Assembly (NCBI GenBank): GCA_018398805.1
Contig: JAGFBZ010000854.1
Coordinates: forward strand, 434,001 to 498,000
Reading direction: 5' to 3'
Length of the DNA stretch: 64,000 nt
From: Hirundichthys speculiger
Taxonomy: Eukaryota > Chordata > Actinopteri > Beloniformes > Exocoetidae
The notes under the pieces were generated by a model. The model was given only the letters and a program-made list of their open reading frames with translations, was not told the origin of the DNA and ran no database searches. Position 1 is the stretch's first letter; every line of letters starts with the position of its first letter. A program made the position numbers and the translations under genes. Shown here in pieces: positions 42,480 to 54,600 of the stretch.

Positions 42480-43600
42480 GCAAGGTGATGTTTAAGATGT
42501 TTAAGTCATGATGCAGTCAGGACCATTGAAGACTGCTGTTGACTGAGGTTTTTGGATGTTCATGTCATTTCTGAAGGTCCACCACAGCATTTCAGTCAGA
42601 TTCAGGTCTGGACTTTCACTAGAACATTCCAGGGGTGAATTCCAGTTCCTCCCTTAACCCTCAAACTTTGACCCTCAATCTCAACCCTCCAAAGTCACCG
42701 TCAGGACGATCTAGTGACCTAGAAATGGGACACCCATTTGAGTGCAGTTACTTCTTCAGGCTGTGGGGGGCGGCCTTACGCCAAAGCTACGTTCAGTCTG
42801 TCAAGAAGATGACGAAGAAGAAGAAGAAGAATTAGAGGCAGTTATATTTTTATTTTTAATTTATATCTTTATTAACTATGAATATACTTACATTTGTAGC
42901 TAGCTTTTTTCATCGCCATTCTTTTCAGAGACGTCTTGGCGAAAATATGCAATGCCTTCTGGGTAGCCCTCACTTCCAAGGGTGGTGCCAGAGAACCTCA
43001 ACACTTGAGGGCGATACAGCACTCAAACCTGTCCCTCAACTGGACGTTCTGAGATTCGGGACACTTGGACTTCAGGGGGGGCGTTTTAGAGACCGAGGGT
43101 TGAGGGAGGAATGTGACTTCACCCCAGATCATTGACTCTTTTCTTCTTCATCTGTTCTCTTGTAGATTTGTTGGTATGTTTGGATCACCGTTCTGTCACA
43201 TGACCCAGTTTCAGCTTCAGCTGCCAGACAGATGGACTCATATCTGTCTCTAGAATATTCTGCTTTACAAAGGAAGGTTACGGTCCACAGATCATGACTG
43301 CTCCACCGCCGTGCTTGACAGTGGGTCTGAGGTGTTTCTACTGGTTCCCTCCAAATATGGTGCTGGGCTTCACTTTGGTCTCATCTAACTCTAACCCTAA
43401 CCCATCATCAGGACAGAAGTCTACTGCAGTTTAGTGTGTTTCCATGGAAACCCTACCAAACAAAGCAAACTGGTTCAGTCTTCTTCTAGTTCTGCTTTCA
43501 TGGACTTTAAACATCTAACTCTGACATGGAGCTCTGGGGTTTTTCATATTTGTGGAAGGAATATTTGGAGGATCTTCTCAATCCCACTAAGATGACTTCC
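42480..43600 (-). mobile_element. Decayed Tc1/mariner-like copy, interrupted
   Basis: Pieces such as CAGGTCTGGACTTTCACTAG, AGACAGATGGACTCATAT, GACTGCTCCACCGCCGTGCT, ACTTTGGTCTCATCTAACTC and AAACTGGTTCAGTCTTCTTC are recalled from antisense Tc1-type transposons of fish. No ORF survives. A separate element interrupts it at about 42645-43110. Confidence 0.45.
42645..43110. mobile_element. MITE-like element with CCTCCCTTAACCCTC ends
   Basis: The left end TTCCTCCCTTAACCCTC pairs with the right end GAGGGTTGAGGGAGGAA in inverted orientation. The interior has no ORF and includes a GAAGAA run. No clear target duplication was found. Confidence 0.5.
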
Positions 43601-43769
43601 ACAGAGGAAGCTGAGTCCAAACCCTAACCACCATCACATGGTCCTCTCGACTGCTGTGGTGAGGATCTGCTCAGTTCCAGGCCAGTCCCAGTCCTCAGCC
43701 GTACCCGAACCCTAACCCCCCTAAGACCTGGACTGGGTTGCTGGAGAAGAGAGTCCTGTGGATGGTAGA

Positions 43770-44090
43770 ACTTCAGGTTCAGGAGGAACAGCGCGAGTTC
43801 TGTCCTGGTCCTGGAACACTGGACCAACTCCAGACCTCTAGGGTCTTAGAGGGACTTTTGACCGTGTCCCTCAGGGTGTCCTGTTGGAGATCCTCCAGGA
43901 CTACGGGGCACCGGGTCCATTTCTACGGGCGGTCCGCTCCCTGTCCAAATGGAGCGAGGGTTTGGTCCAGTCAGATTTGTTCCAGGTGAGACGTGGACTC
44001 CATCAGCTGATCTTTGTCAGTGATTCTCTTCAGAACTTATGGACACAATATCTCGTAGCAGCCAAGAAGTGGAGAAGGTCCGAACCAGTC
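43770..44090 (+). pseudogene. LINE reverse transcriptase fragment
   Basis: Frame pieces read FCPGPGTLDQLQTSRVLEG, VPQGVLLEILQDYGAPGPFL, RAVRSLSKW, FQVRRGLHQ and MDTISRSSQEVEKVR, in the order found in fish non-LTR retrotransposon RTs. Frames change between pieces and the YADD region is lost. Clade not assigned. Confidence 0.7.
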
Positions 44091-44979
44091 CTGCTCCACA
44101 AACAGCAAGAGTTTGGTCCACATTTCCAGTAGTAAGTTGGATTTGTGTTCTGGACGTGTGGACACGTCTTTGAGGCTGTTGGTGATCTGTAAATGACAGA
44201 AAACCCATCTGACTTGACCAGATGTTTCTGAGGTCATGAAGACCACAGAGCTGCTCATCAGTGGGGCTGAGGGTTGGGGTTGGGGGGACCAGACCGCTGT
44301 ACAGATGTATATAGGAGCTCCACCAGTCCAGCCGAGGTGGACCCAGCACCAGAACTCAACTCATACAGTGCTTTAATTCTACCCAAGTGACCGCCAACGC
44401 TCTCCAGTGCCGTCTTCTGGGACTACGTCATGCTCTCTGCATCATGTTTAAATGTTGACAGGAAGTGGACCTTCATACTGCTGCTCTGCTCTACTGCAGG
44501 ACTTCATGTGAACCTCCTGAAGGTTCTCCAGCGCCGTGGGACAGGATCTGGATGCTCTGGAGCTACAGCTGCTTCTGCAGTTTGTGTCTTTGTTTGGTTC
44601 TGGTTTCCTTCACACATGTATGATGGAGGGTGAGGGTTTGAATTCTGTGGTGCAGGGTGGCGCTCAGACAACAGCACATGTATGAAGCAATAAGTGGAAT
44701 TCTGGAGCTACAGAACATTTAGGAGGTGTAGAAACTGTAAAAAAAAAAAAGAAGTAGAAAAACTGAAAATAAATATAGAGCCAGATAATTTATCTACACA
44801 CTGAAAATAAGAGTGAATATTATGAGAGGATATTATTAATATTAACATCAATATGCAAAAGTTCATACTCCATCTGTTTTCTATCATGTGAAATAAATGT
44901 TGATGTTCTTAAAATATGTCATACAAGGTTTTTGTTCATCTGAGCTGCTGGAGGTCTGAGGAGACAGCTTTAATGCTTC
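44091..44979. other. Intergenic, no recognisable element
   Basis: An A12-type run lies at about 44739 and AT-rich text at 44760-44940. No gene is supported. Confidence 0.45.
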
Positions 44980-47245
44980 CACTAGAGGCTGCAGTTCCTC
45001 TACTGACCACTAGAGGCTGCAGTTCCTCTACTGACCACTAGAGGCTGCAGTTCCTCTAATGACCACTAGAGACTGCAGTTCCTCTATTGACCACTAGAGG
45101 CTGCAGTTCCTCTACTGACCACTAGAGGCTGCAGTTCCTCTACTGACCACTAGAGACTGCAGTTCCTCTATTGACCACTAGAGACTGCAGTTCCTCTATT
45201 GACCACTAGAGGCTGCAGTTCCTCTACTGACCATTAGAGACTGCAGTTCCTCTACTGACCACCAGAGACTGCAGTTCCTCTAAGGACCACTAGAGGATCC
45301 GGTTCCTCTACCGACCACTAGAGACTGCAGTTCCTCTACTGACCACCAGAGACTGCAGTTCCTCTACTGACCACTAAAGGCTGCAGTTCCTCTAAGGACC
45401 ACTAGAGGATCCAGTTCCTCTACCGACCACTAGAGACTGCAGTTCCTCTACTGACCACTAGGGACTGCAGTTCCTCTACTGACCACTAGAGACTGCAGTT
45501 CCTCTAATGACCACTAGAGGCTGCAGTTCCTCTAAGGACCACTAGAGGATCCGGTTCCTCTACCAACCTCTAGAGGCTGCAGTTTCTCTAGCGACCACTA
45601 GCGACTGCAGTTCCTCTGCCGACCACCAGAGACTGCAGTTCCTCTACTTACCACCAGAGACTGCAGTTCCTCTAATGACCACTAAAGGCTGCAGTTCCTC
45701 TAAGGACCACTAGAGGATCCGGTTCCTCTACCGACCACTAGAGACTGCAGTTTCTCTACCGACCACTAGAGACTGCAGTTCCTCTAATGACCACTAGAGG
45801 CTGCAGTTCCTCTAAGGACCACTAGAGGATCCGGTTCCTCTACCGACCACTAGAGGCTGCATTTCCTCTAAGGACCACTAGAGACTGCAGTTCCTCTACT
45901 GACCACCAGAGACTGCAGTTCCTCTAATGACCACTAGAGGCTGCAGTTCCTCTAAGGACCACTAGAGGATCCGGTTCCTCTACCGACCACTAGAGGCTGC
46001 ATTTCCTCTAAGGACCACTAGAGACTGCAGTTCCTCTACTGACCACTAGAGACTGCAGTTCCTCTACTGACCACTAGGACTGCAGTTCCTCTAATGACCA
46101 CTAGAGGCTGCAGTTCCTCTAAGGACCACTAGAGGATCCGGTTCCTCTACCGAGCACTAGAGACTGCAGTTCCTCTACTGACCACTAGGGACTGCAGTTC
46201 CTCTACTGACCACTAGAGACTGCAGTTCCTCTAATGACCACTAGAGACTGCAGTTCCTGTAAGGACGACTAGAGGATCCAGTTCCTCTACCGACCACTAG
46301 AGGATGCAGTTTCTCTAATGACCACTAGAGGCCGCAGTTCCTCTACCGACCATTAGAGGCTGGGGTTCCTCTACCGACCACTTGAGGCTGCGGTTCCTCT
46401 ACTGACCACTAGAGGCTGCGGTTCCTCTACCGACCACTAGAGGCTGCGGTTCCTCTACCAACTATTAGAGGCTGCGGTTCCTCTACCAACCACTAGAGGC
46501 TGCGGTTCCTCTACTGACCACTAGAGGCTGTGGTTCCTCTACCGACCACTAGAGGCTGCGGTTCCTCTACCAACTATTAGAGGCTGCGGTTCCTCTACCA
46601 ACCACTTGAGGCTGTAGTTCCTCTATTGACCACTTGAGGCTGTAGTTCCTCTACTGACCACTAGAGGCTGTAGTTCCTCTAATGACCACTGGAGGCTGCA
46701 GTTCCTCTACCGACCACTTGAGGCTGTGGTTCCTCTACTGACCACTAGAGGCTGTAGTTCCTCTAATGACCACTGGAGGCTGCAGTTCCTCTACCGACCA
46801 CTAGAGGCTGCGGTTCCTCTACTGACCACTAGAGACTGTAGTTCCTCTAATGACCACTGGAGGCTGCAGTTCCTCTACCGACCACTAGAGGCTGTGGTTC
46901 CTCTACTGACCACTAGAGGCTGTAGTTCCTCTAATGACTACTGGAAGCTGCAGTTCCTCTACCGACCACTAGAGGCTGCGGTTCCTCTACTGACCACTAG
47001 AGGCTGTAGTTCCTCTACCGACCACTAGAAACTGCAGTTCCTCTACCGACCACTTGAGGCTGTGGTTCCTCTACTGACCACTAGAGGCTGTAGTTCCTCT
47101 TATGACCACTACAGGCTCCGGTTCCTCTACCGACCACTAGAGGCTGCGGTTCCTCTACTGACCACTAGAAGCTGCAGTTCCTCTACTGAGCAGTAGAGGC
47201 TGCAGTTCCTTTAATAACCGCTAGAGGGTGCAGTTCTTCTCCTGA
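44980..47245. repeat. 28-bp minisatellite, largest array
   Basis: About 80 copies of CTGCAGTTCCTCTACTGACC + ACTAGAGG occur. An AAGGACCACTAGAGGATCCG variant recurs at intervals in the first half, and GGCTGCGGTTCC/GGCTGTAGTTCC variants dominate the second half. Confidence 0.95.
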
Positions 47246-47618
47246 CCAGTAGGGGTTCTCTGGAGTACCTGCAGTAATACTGGTAGATATCTGTGGTCTG
47301 AGGGAGGTCTGTCGTACTTCTGTCCCCTTAATCTGGAGAAGATGAGAGATGGATGTTTGTTAGAGTCAGTTTTCTTTGTTTTTGGGACCAGTATGAAGTG
47401 ATCAATAACATAATGGTGTTTTTCTTCCAGAGACTGTTAAACTCTAAAAAATGTTCTTCAGAAACGTCAGTTATCAGTTTGTTTTTGCATTATTCCCGCC
47501 AACAAATCCAACATTTGAAACTTCTGAGGAGAAAAGACCAAGTTAAGTCAACAAAACTCGACCACGCGGGACGCGCACGGCCTCTGTTTGTTGGACCACG
47601 TGGAGACGAGAGGCCACA

Positions 47619-47780
47619 ATGCCAGAGGTGGTGTATGCGCGGGTAGATGACTCACTCGTTTTAAAAAGATATGAACGCTCCTACCAGCAGATCCACCACA
47701 GAGAAACCGAGGTGGGCGGTGCAAAGGTGGAAACCCCGCCTTCTTTCCTCATGCTAAACAGGCGTTCTGACACGTCACAG
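47619..47780 (+). CDS. Orphan first-exon-like ORF, ITIM-like motif
   Basis: Good-context ATG (ccacaATGc) opens 54 codons ending exactly at a cag/gtgagt donor, phase 0. The peptide starts MPEVVYARVDDSL; VVYARV fits the (I/V/L/S)xYxx(L/V) ITIM pattern, as in cytoplasmic tails of lectin-like or Ig-like receptors. No membrane segment or partner exon is seen before aebp2 begins 460 bp away on the same strand. It may be a stranded exon, an upstream exon of a gene overlapping aebp2, or chance. Confidence 0.4.
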
Positions 47781-47792
47781 GTGAGTGGGTGG

Positions 47793-48239
47793 CTGATCTC
47801 CACTTAGTGGATCAGCTCTTGACCACCACCAGCCATCACCATCCATCCATCCATCCATCCCACTTATTCCTGCAGAATATCAGGTCATATTCCAAAACCT
47901 CAAACAGAATCAGTAGATTCAGAGGGTTTTTGAAAAGAGATGAGTTTATTTGTGCTTGTTTGGTTTTGGTTTTGGTTTTTGGTATTTAGCATTATTCCAC
48001 TCCACATCGGCTGGTGGCGGTGACGCACTGAGTTGAACCAGTAGAAGAGACCCAGAAGGGCAGAGTGAGACATCGCTCAGAGCAGACGGAATAGACCAGC
48101 TTCGGCGTGGGCCGTCCATGGTGACGTCACGTGGAGCCCCGCTGCGCTTTGTCCGCTTAGAGGAGAGTTGGAGGTTCGGAGCAGAGCTGAGACTTTCTGA
48201 CAGAAACTTCACAAAAACACGCCTCGGTTCGGGTCCACA
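47793..48239 (+). promoter_or_regulatory. aebp2 promoter/5'UTR region
   Basis: From about 48000 the sequence becomes CpG-rich and continues so through the first exon, unlike the surroundings. No TATA box was found. An ATCC tetranucleotide run lies at 47842-47860. Confidence 0.45.
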
Positions 48240-48670
48240 ATGGCCCAGATCACCACCGACGGGACCGAACAGGACTCTCAGCCACCATCCAGACTAAACG
48301 GCCCCGGTGAAGTGGCAGGAACCGGTACGGAGGCGCAGGAACCCACCGGCAGCGGCGGCGACTGTCCGGGAGAGCAGCGCGGACAGACTCCGGGTCTCCT
48401 CCCCGGAGCTCCTCCGGCCGGAGCCGCGGAGCGGCCCGGAGCTGGTCCCTGTACGGCCGGGGGGAGTCCCGGGCAGGGCGGCGTGGACTCAGACGACTCC
48501 CGTAAGCTGAAACGAGAACAAAGAGGTGAGGGGAGCGTGTCCCGCTGCCCCCCCGCGGACCCCACAAAGACCGAGGACAGAGCCGGGGACGGAGCCACGA
48601 GGCCAGAGACCGCGGAGGGGGGGACGGGACCCCACGGGGAGTCGCTCAGCCGCGTGGACTCGGAGGACAG
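48240..48670 (+). CDS. aebp2: aebp2 exon 1 (low-complexity N-terminus)
   Basis: ATG in context cacaATGg opens [20 protein letters not shown], followed by Gly/Pro/Glu-rich sequence and [13 protein letters not shown]. It ends SRVDSEDS across the junction. High GC and CpG density fit a promoter island. Confidence 0.88.
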
Positions 48671-51600
48671 GTGAGTTCAGGAGCCATGAGACATCTATAG
48701 ATGTCAGCTGTTCTGAGACTGTGGAGCTGCTCCTCTGAGGTGATGGACACCCGTCCAGGTCCCTAGACCTGGACCTGATTCTGTCAGGGTCCTGGAACCA
48801 GATTCATACCTGAATTTCTGTGGAGTCTTTTCCAGTAAAGCTCCAGAGTGATGGAGGAGTTCAGGACCTTCCAGATGATCCTGGTGGTGTTTGTGGATCC
48901 ACCGTTCAGATGAAAGTAGATCTGAATAAACCCAGATGACTCCTGGTCAACAGTCTTGATTTGTCTCATAGAGATGTTTGCTTTGTTCTAGTCAGGTCCA
49001 GTCTTGGCTGTTGGGTCTAGACAGGTCCCAGTTGGGTCTAGGCTGGTTCCAATTGGGTCTAGGCTGGTCCCAGTTGGGTCTAGGCGGGTCCCAGTTGGGT
49101 CTTGGCTGGTCCCAGTTGGGTCTTGGCTGGTCCCAGTTGGGTCTTGGCTGGTCCCAGTTGGGTCTAGGGTGGTCCCAGTCGGGTCTTGGGTGGTCCCAGT
49201 TGGGTCTAGGCTGGTCCCAGTTGGGTCTAGACTGGTTGGAACTATGCAGTCGGGTCTTGTGTGGTCCCAGTTGAGTCTGGACTGGTTGGATCTATGCAGT
49301 CGGGTCTTGGGTGGTCCTAGTTGGGTCTAGAGTGGTTGAATTTATGCAGTCAGGTCTAGACTGGTCCCAGTCGGGTCTAGACTGGTTGGATCTTTGCAGT
49401 CGGGTTTTGGGTGGTCCCAGTCGGGTCTAGACTGGTTGGATCTATGCAGTCAGGTCTTGGGTGGTCCCAGATGGGTTTAGACTGGTTGAATCTATGCAGC
49501 CGAGTATTGGGTGATCCCAGTTGGGTCTAGACTGGTTGGATCTAAGCAGTCGGGTCTAGACTGGTTGGATCTATGCAAGTGGTCCATGGGACAACGAGAT
49601 CATTTCCAGAACGTTGGAGCATCCCTTCAGGTACTTTGACGAGGTCTACTTCAGCTGGTGGTGGTCCATCATAAGATACTGGTTCATCCCATCGTTTTCA
49701 GAACCAACGTTCATTTGTTCTTGGTCCTCCTGCAGATGAGCCTCTAGTTCAGAAGTAGTTTATGATTGTTCTGAAAGTACAGTCTGTCGTGTGAACAGAA
49801 GAGGTCTTCAAACAGAACTGTGAAGAACCCCAGAACGTCACTGATTTGTTTCTGGTCCTTGTGTGAGCCTGAACGGTGACATGGAGCGCCAGTTGGACCG
49901 AGAACCATCATCAGAACTCCACCAGGACCTGAAACACCAACTATGTGAACATAACTACTTCTAAAATATTCTTGAATTAAAATGGAAGTTGACAGACAAC
50001 ACCAGCTTTCAGATAAAATACGTCACTGTGTTGATCAGAGAATGACCCGCCCACATGAAGGCGGTCCTACCTGTACAAACAGGAAGCTGATGTCAGTGCT
50101 GTGATGGCATTCCCCTCCAACCTCCCCCACCCCCTCCTTTCACTCTGAACGTTTCTGATTGATCAGAAGGTCGATTCTCCACCGGAGTTGGAATGAAACC
50201 GATCATGACTCAGCATGAGTCAGTAGAGTTCAGATCTAATCTTCATGAGGTCTCTAAATGAACATCTGAAGTAGCGTCTATCTGCAGTTTAAAAAGCCTT
50301 CTCTGCACCTACTCAACAATGTTCTTAAATGACCCGAGGTGAAGCTCTCATGGAGGATCCAGCTGCTGCCAGAGATAAAAGCTAATGATCTAATCCAGCC
50401 GGTGTCCTCTGGATAGTCCCAACTAGCCACCTTGAACCCCAGAACTTTCCAGACCAACCCAGAACCGGTCTCAGCAGTCTTTTAGTACAGTAAGACATTT
50501 TAACTTTGAAAGTCAGAAGGATTCTGATGTGTTAGGTCTTGATTCACATCTCAGAAACAAGACAAAGTCATATAAATAAGGAGTAATTATGGGAATAATT
50601 TGATCTGAGATGATTGACAGCTGACCTTTTCGATCCAAAGTGGCTGAATTTGGAGCCAGCCTTGATTGGTCGGTGTAGGAACTGGACCTCTAGTGGTCGG
50701 TGGAGGAACTGAAACTTCTGGTGGTCAGTGGAGGAACTGCAGCCTCTAGTGATCAGTAGAGGAACTGCAGCCTCTAGTGATCAGTAGAGGAACTGCAGTT
50801 GTCTTTACTTGGACTGAGTCAGATCAGTGGGAATACCTTCTGACTGTTTGTGTCCCTTCTCTGTTTCAGTCTTGGCTCCGCCCTCATGGAGGTGGAGAGC
50901 ACTGCCTCCAGTGGTCGCTCCACCCCTGCCTTGCTCAACGGTCACACGGGCGCAGTGGCGGTGGGGAAGACTCTGAGCTACACCTGCTGCTGGGACCAGT
51001 GCCAGCTGCTTTTCTCCTGCAGCCCAGACCTGGCAGAACACATCCGGACCAGCCACGTGGACGGCCAGAGGGGCGGGGTCAGCAAGAACTATTCCACCAT
51101 CTTAACTGCTTTACTAACAGATTATACTCATTGATACAAATAATGTTTCTTTTTCACTCCTTCAATAATCAGAAAAGTTTCATGTAAAACTGAGAGGTCA
51201 TGTTGATGGTGAGGCTCATGTCATCCTGCTAGATAACATCTAGTATTGATCCACCGATCTACATCAGTTTGATGATGAATGATTCAACTGCATCAATACT
51301 GTTAACTCTAATACTCTTAATAGAACCTAAAACTAAAAGCAGTTGTAGTTTTCTGCTGGATCAGGTTTGTTGTTTTCAGATGTTCTCATTGTCGGTTAGG
51401 GTTAGGGGTTAACCTTACTGGTTAGGGTTAGGGTTAGGTTAGGTTAACCCTAACCCTCCTCCAGGAGGTATTTTATGCCTGACAGGCTGTGAAAAACTTG
51501 AACAAAGTTAAATAATGGATAAAAATAGATCTGTCAGTGTTCTCATCCCCCCAAAGACAATAAATACATTATCTCACACTGAACATCACTGAACATGGAT

Positions 51601-54600
51601 GTGATATCAACAAACATCATCCTTCACTGAATCAATTATGTCAGTGTTGTGATGGTCACCTGTAATGGTATAGTTCAGAGCTTCAAGCTGCTCTTCAGAA
51701 ACCTGTGGGTGTGAGTCAGGTTTAGGTTTAGGTTCAGGTTTAGGTTTAGGTTTAGAGTCAGGGTTAGGTTTAGGTTTAGAGTCAGGTTTAGTTTGAGGGT
51801 CAGGTTTAGGTTTAGAGTCAGGGTTAGGTTTAGGTTCAGGCTTAGAGTCAGGGCTAGGTTTAGGGTCAGGTTTATGTTTAGAGTCAGGTTTAGGTTTAAG
51901 GCCAGGGTATTGAGTTAACCTCAGAATAAAGTTCCTAATTAAAATTAGTCGTACAAAACTATAAAAAAAATAAAAAATAACTGTTATTCTACAAAAGTAG
52001 GCAAGTTTATGACAAAATATTGGATTGGGGTTGGGGGTTAGGGATCAGGGGTTAAGGATTGGGGGTTAGGGATCAGGGGTTAAGGATTGGGGATTAGGGA
52101 TTCGGGGTTAGGGATTAGGGATTAGGGGTTAGGGTTTGGGGGTTAGGGGTTAAGGATTGGGGTTAGGGATTGGGGGTTAGGGGTTAAGGATTGGTTTTAG
52201 GGATCAAGGGTTAGGGATTAGGGGTTAGGGGTTAGGGATTGGGGGATAGGGATCAGGGGTTAGGGATTAGTGGTTAGGGGTTATGGATTCGGAGTTAGGG
52301 ATTAGGGGTTATGGATCAGGGGTTATGGTGGGCAGTGGTGTCCTCCTCCTCAGGTGTGCCTTTGTGTTCCATCCAGGTGTTCGTGTGTCTGTGGAAGGGC
52401 TGTAAGGTGTACAACACTCCGTCCACCAGCCACAGCTGGCTGCAGAGACACATGCTGAGTCACAGTGGCGACAAGCCCTTCAAGGTAACACCTGTCCACA
52501 GGTAACACTCAGCACCATAGGTCTCCACGGCCTGTTGACACTCCCCTCTGTCCTCTGCAGTGTGTGGTGGGGGGCTGTAACGCCACCTTCGCATCACAGG
52601 GGGGACTGGCCCGTCACGTCCCCGCCCACTTCAGCTCCCAGGGCTCGTCCAAGGCGTCCAATCAGAGCAGAGTGAAGGAGGAGTCTCCGTCCAAAGCTGG
52701 CCTCAACAAGAGGAGGAAGCTCCGCAACAAGTACAAGCGTTCGCTGCGTATGTAGGACACGCACATCTGAAAATGACCCGTACACAACCCTGATATGACC
52801 CGTACAGGAACCTTACACGACCCTGACATGATCTATACACGACCTGTACACGACCCTTAAATGACCTGTAGGAAAAGACGTAGTTTTACAGGATCAAGTC
52901 ATAGTTTTTCAGGATAAAGACGTAGTTTTACAGGACCAAGTCATAGTTTTACAGGATAAAGTTGTAGTTTTACAGGATAAAGACATAGTTTTACAGGATA
53001 AAGATGTCATTTTACAGGATCAAGTCCTAGTTTTTCAGGATAAAGACGTAGTTTTACAGGATAAATCGTAGTTTTTCAGGATAAAGACGTAGTTTTTCAG
53101 GACCAAGTCGTAGTTTTACAGAATCAAGTTGTAGTTTTTTAGAATAAAGACATAGTTTTACAGGATCAAGTCATAGTTTTACAGGATAAAGATGTAGTTT
53201 TTCAGGATAAAGTCATAGTTTTACAGGACCAAGTCATAGTTTTACAGGATATAGATGTAGTCTTTCAGGATAAAGTCGTAGTTTTACAGGATAAAGACAT
53301 AGTTTTACAGGATAAAGACGTAGTTTTATAGGATCAAGTCATAGTTTTACAGGATAAAGTCGTAGTTTTTCAGGATCAAGTCATAGTTTTTCAGGATCAA
53401 GACGTAGTTTTACAGGATAAAGATGTAGTTTTACGGGATCAAGACGTAGTTTTACAGGATAAAGATGTAGTTTTACGGGATCAAGACGTAGTTTTACAGG
53501 ATCAAGTCGTAGTTTTTTAGGATAAAGATGTAGTTTTACAGGATCAAGTCGTAGTTTTACAGGATCAAGTCATAGTTTTACAGGATCAAGACGTAGTTTT
53601 TCAGGATAAAGACATAGTTTTACAGGATAAAGATGTCATTTTACAGGATCAAGTCCTTTATCTTTATCCTGAAAAAGACGTAGTTTTACAGGATAAATCG
53701 TAGTTTTTCAGGATAAAGACGTAGTTTTTCAGGACCAAGTCGTAGTTTTACAGAATCAAGTTGTAGTTTTTTAGAATAAAGACATAGTTTTACAGGATCA
53801 AGTCATAGTTTTACAGGATAAAGATGTAGTTTTTCAGGATAAAGTCATAGTTTTACAGGACCAAGTCATAGTTTTACAGGATAAAGATGTAGTCTTTCAG
53901 GATAAAGTCGTAGTTTTACAGGATAAAGTCGTAGTTTTTCAGAATCAAGTCATAGTTTAAGATGTAGTTATACAGGATAAAGACGTAGTTTTTCAGTATA
54001 AAGATGTAGTTTTACAGGATAAAACAACAGAAAGTCACGATGGAGTAAAACTTGTTTCATGAGTCAGTTCTTGTGTTTGATGACTTTCAGACTGGTTTCA
54101 GACTGAAACCTGGTTTGTAGCAAATGAATGTCTTTAAATGACGCTCTTTAAAGTCTGGTGAGGTTTCTCCTCCTCAGCATGCACACACAAACGCATGTCC
54201 ACGTTTCCATGGAGACCTAACACAGTGAGACACTGAAGGTGACTTCCTGTCTGCAGCGCGACCTCACGACTTCTTTGACGCTCAGACCATGGACGCCATC
54301 CGCCACCGAGCCATCTGCCTCAACCTGGCCACGCACATCGAGAGCCTGGGCAACGGACACAGTGTGGTCTTCCACAGCAGGGTGGGCTCACCTGCACATT
54401 CTCAGCAGGTCAGGAGTGATTGACAGGTGTGTGACAGGTGTGCATGTGTGTCTGTGTGTTCAGGTCATCGCCAGGAGGAAGGAGGATTCTGGGAAAGTAA
54501 AGGTGCTGCTGCACTGGACACCCGAGGACATGTAAGTTTTACTTCCTGTCTACCTGTCTGCATGTCCACTCCAGGTGTTCCATCTTTGAACACTGACAGG

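Larger units (their letters stand above)
48671..50869 (+). other. aebp2 intron 1
   Basis: Holds the 21-bp array (49010-49580) and, at its 3' end, inverted 28-bp repeat copies (50684-50800) that stop about 70 bp before the acceptor. The middle part is unique-looking. Confidence 0.6.

Noticed and set aside
46726..47028. 100-codon plus-strand ORF
   Set aside because: Entirely within the 28-bp array.
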